Assembly: GCF_036556685.1 (NCBI RefSeq)
Contig: NZ_CP140614.1
Location: forward strand, 2,108,001-2,172,000
DNA length: 64,000 nt
From: Sulfurospirillum sp. 1612
Lineage (GTDB): Bacteria > Campylobacterota > Campylobacteria > Campylobacterales > Sulfurospirillaceae
Direction: 5' to 3'
The position numbers and the translations under genes were made by a program. The notes beneath the pieces were generated by a model. It was not told the DNA's origin and did not search any database. It was given only the letters and a program-made list of their open reading frames with translations. Below, piece after piece: positions 62,540 to 64,000 of this stretch (position 1 is its first letter; each line of letters starts with the position of its first letter).

Positions 62540-64000
62540 CTAAGCGTGCGCTTCAGCATCCGTAAAGATAATCTTCTCTGAATAAAACTTGACACGTTTC
62601 TCTGCCAATACTGCTGCATATTCGCTTTTTGAAATTTTATGAAACCGTACTGCCGCTTTATAAGTCGGTGTGCGCGTGATAGGATCAGCACCCTCACCGG
62701 TCAATTCATTGGCGTGACCTTCCCAATAATGAAAGGCCATCTGCATCACCTCATCAGGCACAATCGGGGTGACTTCCACCTTCACGGCAATCTTACCATA
62801 CCGACTCTCAACAGCCATATAATCACCATCTTCGACACCGTATCTGGTTGCTGTCTTTTCATTGATTTCACCGCAAGGGCCATGAATATCTGCACCCTCT
62901 TCAAGTGCAGGTGAGCGACGTGTCATCGTCCCAACCGTATATTGATACACTTTTCTTGTTGTCAACAACTCAATAGGATATTCCTCATCTCTGGGTTCAT
63001 CCACAGAACCTGCCATCCGTGGATAGCCTTCTGGCAGATCAAGTATGGTATCCATCGCTTCTTCTGCTTGTTGGATATATTTTTTATCCTCCACAAACAC
63101 AACTGGAGCAAAATTCGCTTTTTGATCGGGTGTGAGAAACTTCATATCTAGATACAAGGACTTTGTTCCCGGATGGTTTTCCGTTGGACAAGGCCAATGC
63201 AAACCATGTTCGCGCTCTAAACGATAATAACTCATACCACCATATCGGTGGGGATCTACTTTTCGTACCTCTTCCCAAATCTCTTCTGGTTTCAAATAAT
63301 CAAATCCTTTAGCCCCCATCTTTTGGGCTAATAAACAGACGATTTCCCAATCTTGCTTCACATCACCAACAGGCTGAACGGCCATATGATTGAGTTGTAC
63401 TCTTCGCTCAGCATTGGTATAGCATCCCTCTTTTTCAGGGCCGCAAACAGCTGGTAATACGACATCAGCCTTGAGTGCTGTTTCTGTCAAGAAAATATCT
63501 TGGACGATATACAAATCAACATGAGCCAAAGCTTTTAGCAAATGATTGGTATTGGGGTCTGAAATGACCGGATTTTCACCGATAGTCCAAAATATCTTGA
63601 CGCTATCATTGAGAATGACATCGGGGATATCCGTACGTCTTACTCCTACTTTATCATTCAACTTACAATCCCAAAATTTTTCGTACCAAGCTTTGGCTTT
63701 GGCATCATAAACTTTTTCACCACTTGGGAAGATATCGGGCAAAATCCCCATATCACAAGCCCCTTGGACATTTTGTTGCCCACGAAGCGGTAAATCTCCT
63801 GAACCCAACACTCCGATATTGCCAGTTGCAAGCATCAGATTGGAGACATCATAAACATTACCGACACCATGATTAAAATGGGTCACACCCATGCCGTGTG
63901 TGATTACCGCCGGTTTGATTGTCGCATACATTCTAGCGGCCTCTTCGATCAATTGAGCCGGAACACCACTGCTTTCTGCCACTTTTTCAGGGCTGTATTC
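62540..64000 (-). CDS. fdhA: Formate dehydrogenase alpha subunit, C-terminal part
   Basis: About 487 residues of a molybdopterin oxidoreductase are visible; the frame stays open to the window end, so the N-terminal 4Fe-4S part and the catalytic Sec/Cys lie outside. Signatures of the formate dehydrogenase alpha group include HGMGVTHFNHG, LRGQQNVQGACDMG, and the C-terminal MopB-CT domain (TMTRRSPALEEG; FHYWEGHANELTG). Formate oxidation would feed the respiratory chain. Whether it is a selenoprotein cannot be seen, but selC is in the same window. Confidence 0.9.
   Translation of the reverse strand, partial: EYSPEKVAESSGVPAQLIEEAARMYATIKPAVITHGMGVTHFNHGVGNVYDVSNLMLATGNIGVLGSGDLPLRGQQNVQGACDMGILPDIFPSGEKVYDAKAKAWYEKFWDCKLNDKVGVRRTDIPDVILNDSVKIFWTIGENPVISDPNTNHLLKALAHVDLYIVQDIFLTETALKADVVLPAVCGPEKEGCYTNAERRVQLNHMAVQPVGDVKQDWEIVCLLAQKMGAKGFDYLKPEEIWEEVRKVDPHRYGGMSYYRLEREHGLHWPCPTENHPGTKSLYLDMKFLTPDQKANFAPVVFVEDKKYIQQAEEAMDTILDLPEGYPRMAGSVDEPRDEEYPIELLTTRKVYQYTVGTMTRRSPALEEGADIHGPCGEINEKTATRYGVEDGDYMAVESRYGKIAVKVEVTPIVPDEVMQMAFHYWEGHANELTGEGADPITRTPTYKAAVRFHKISKSEYAAVLAEKRVKFYSEKIIFTDAEAHA

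Overview
The window looks like a chromosome segment of a Campylobacterota (epsilonproteobacterial) chemolithoheterotroph. The signs are an AT-leaning composition, a Sox thiosulfate-oxidation cluster, many small c-type cytochromes, a HisKA_2-type kinase, and housekeeping genes typical of that phylum. The genus cannot be fixed from sequence reading alone.

Layout. (1) 1-2623: the 3' part of dnaG, a PP-loop thiouridylase-like gene and a tRNA-Ala(GGC). (2) 2631-16440, minus strand: a long tightly packed operon for hydroxybenzoate catabolism. In transcription order it holds ligU, ligI, ligK, ligJ, ligA, ligB and ligC (the complete protocatechuate 4,5-cleavage route to pyruvate and oxaloacetate), a TRAP transporter (dctP-dctQ-dctM), a 3-hydroxybenzoate 4-hydroxylase, the 4-hydroxybenzoate hydroxylase pobA, a DMT-family permease and an IclR-type regulator. 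A 15-bp palindrome just ahead of ligU is a likely operator for that regulator. (3) 16674-22889: the upper p-cresol pathway. A 4-hydroxybenzaldehyde dehydrogenase (pchA, minus strand) is divergent from a sensor kinase/response regulator pair, and pchC (cytochrome), a pchX-like gene and pchF (flavoprotein) follow. The same 19-bp direct repeat lies 9 bp upstream of a -10 element both before pchA and before pchC, so the two-component system probably controls both. Together, regions 2 and 3 convert p-cresol to 4-hydroxybenzoate, protocatechuate and then central metabolites.

(4) 23835-30555: one sox operon, soxCDXYZA, a SoxXA-binding-type lipoprotein, and soxB. (5) 30615-34930: an accessory sulfur-linked set made of a degenerate metallo-beta-lactamase-fold protein, a periplasmic DsrE-like protein, a cytochrome c-thioredoxin fusion, a Tat-exported transglutaminase-like protein, a TusA-MerT fusion and a MerP-like carrier. 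I propose, as inference, that the last three Cys-bearing modules form a periplasm-to-cytoplasm sulfur relay. (6) 34969-35068: selC (tRNA-Sec), followed at once by a tyrosine integrase, so an integrated element probably begins here.

(7) 36584-57495, minus strand: a type I secretion operon with a 5106-residue RTX protein (N-terminal lipase-like domain, EF-hand-like modules, hundreds of Ca-binding nonapeptides, VCBS/cadherin-like repeats), a TolC, an ABC exporter split by a 10-bp tandem duplication, and an HlyD. A small membrane protein of unknown role precedes the RTX gene. (8) 58251-59876: two lipoproteins (one TraT-like) and a small membrane protein. (9) 60354-64000: a thiamine-binding-type small protein, a YgiQ-type radical SAM protein, and the C-terminal part of a molybdopterin formate dehydrogenase, all minus strand; the last runs off the window.
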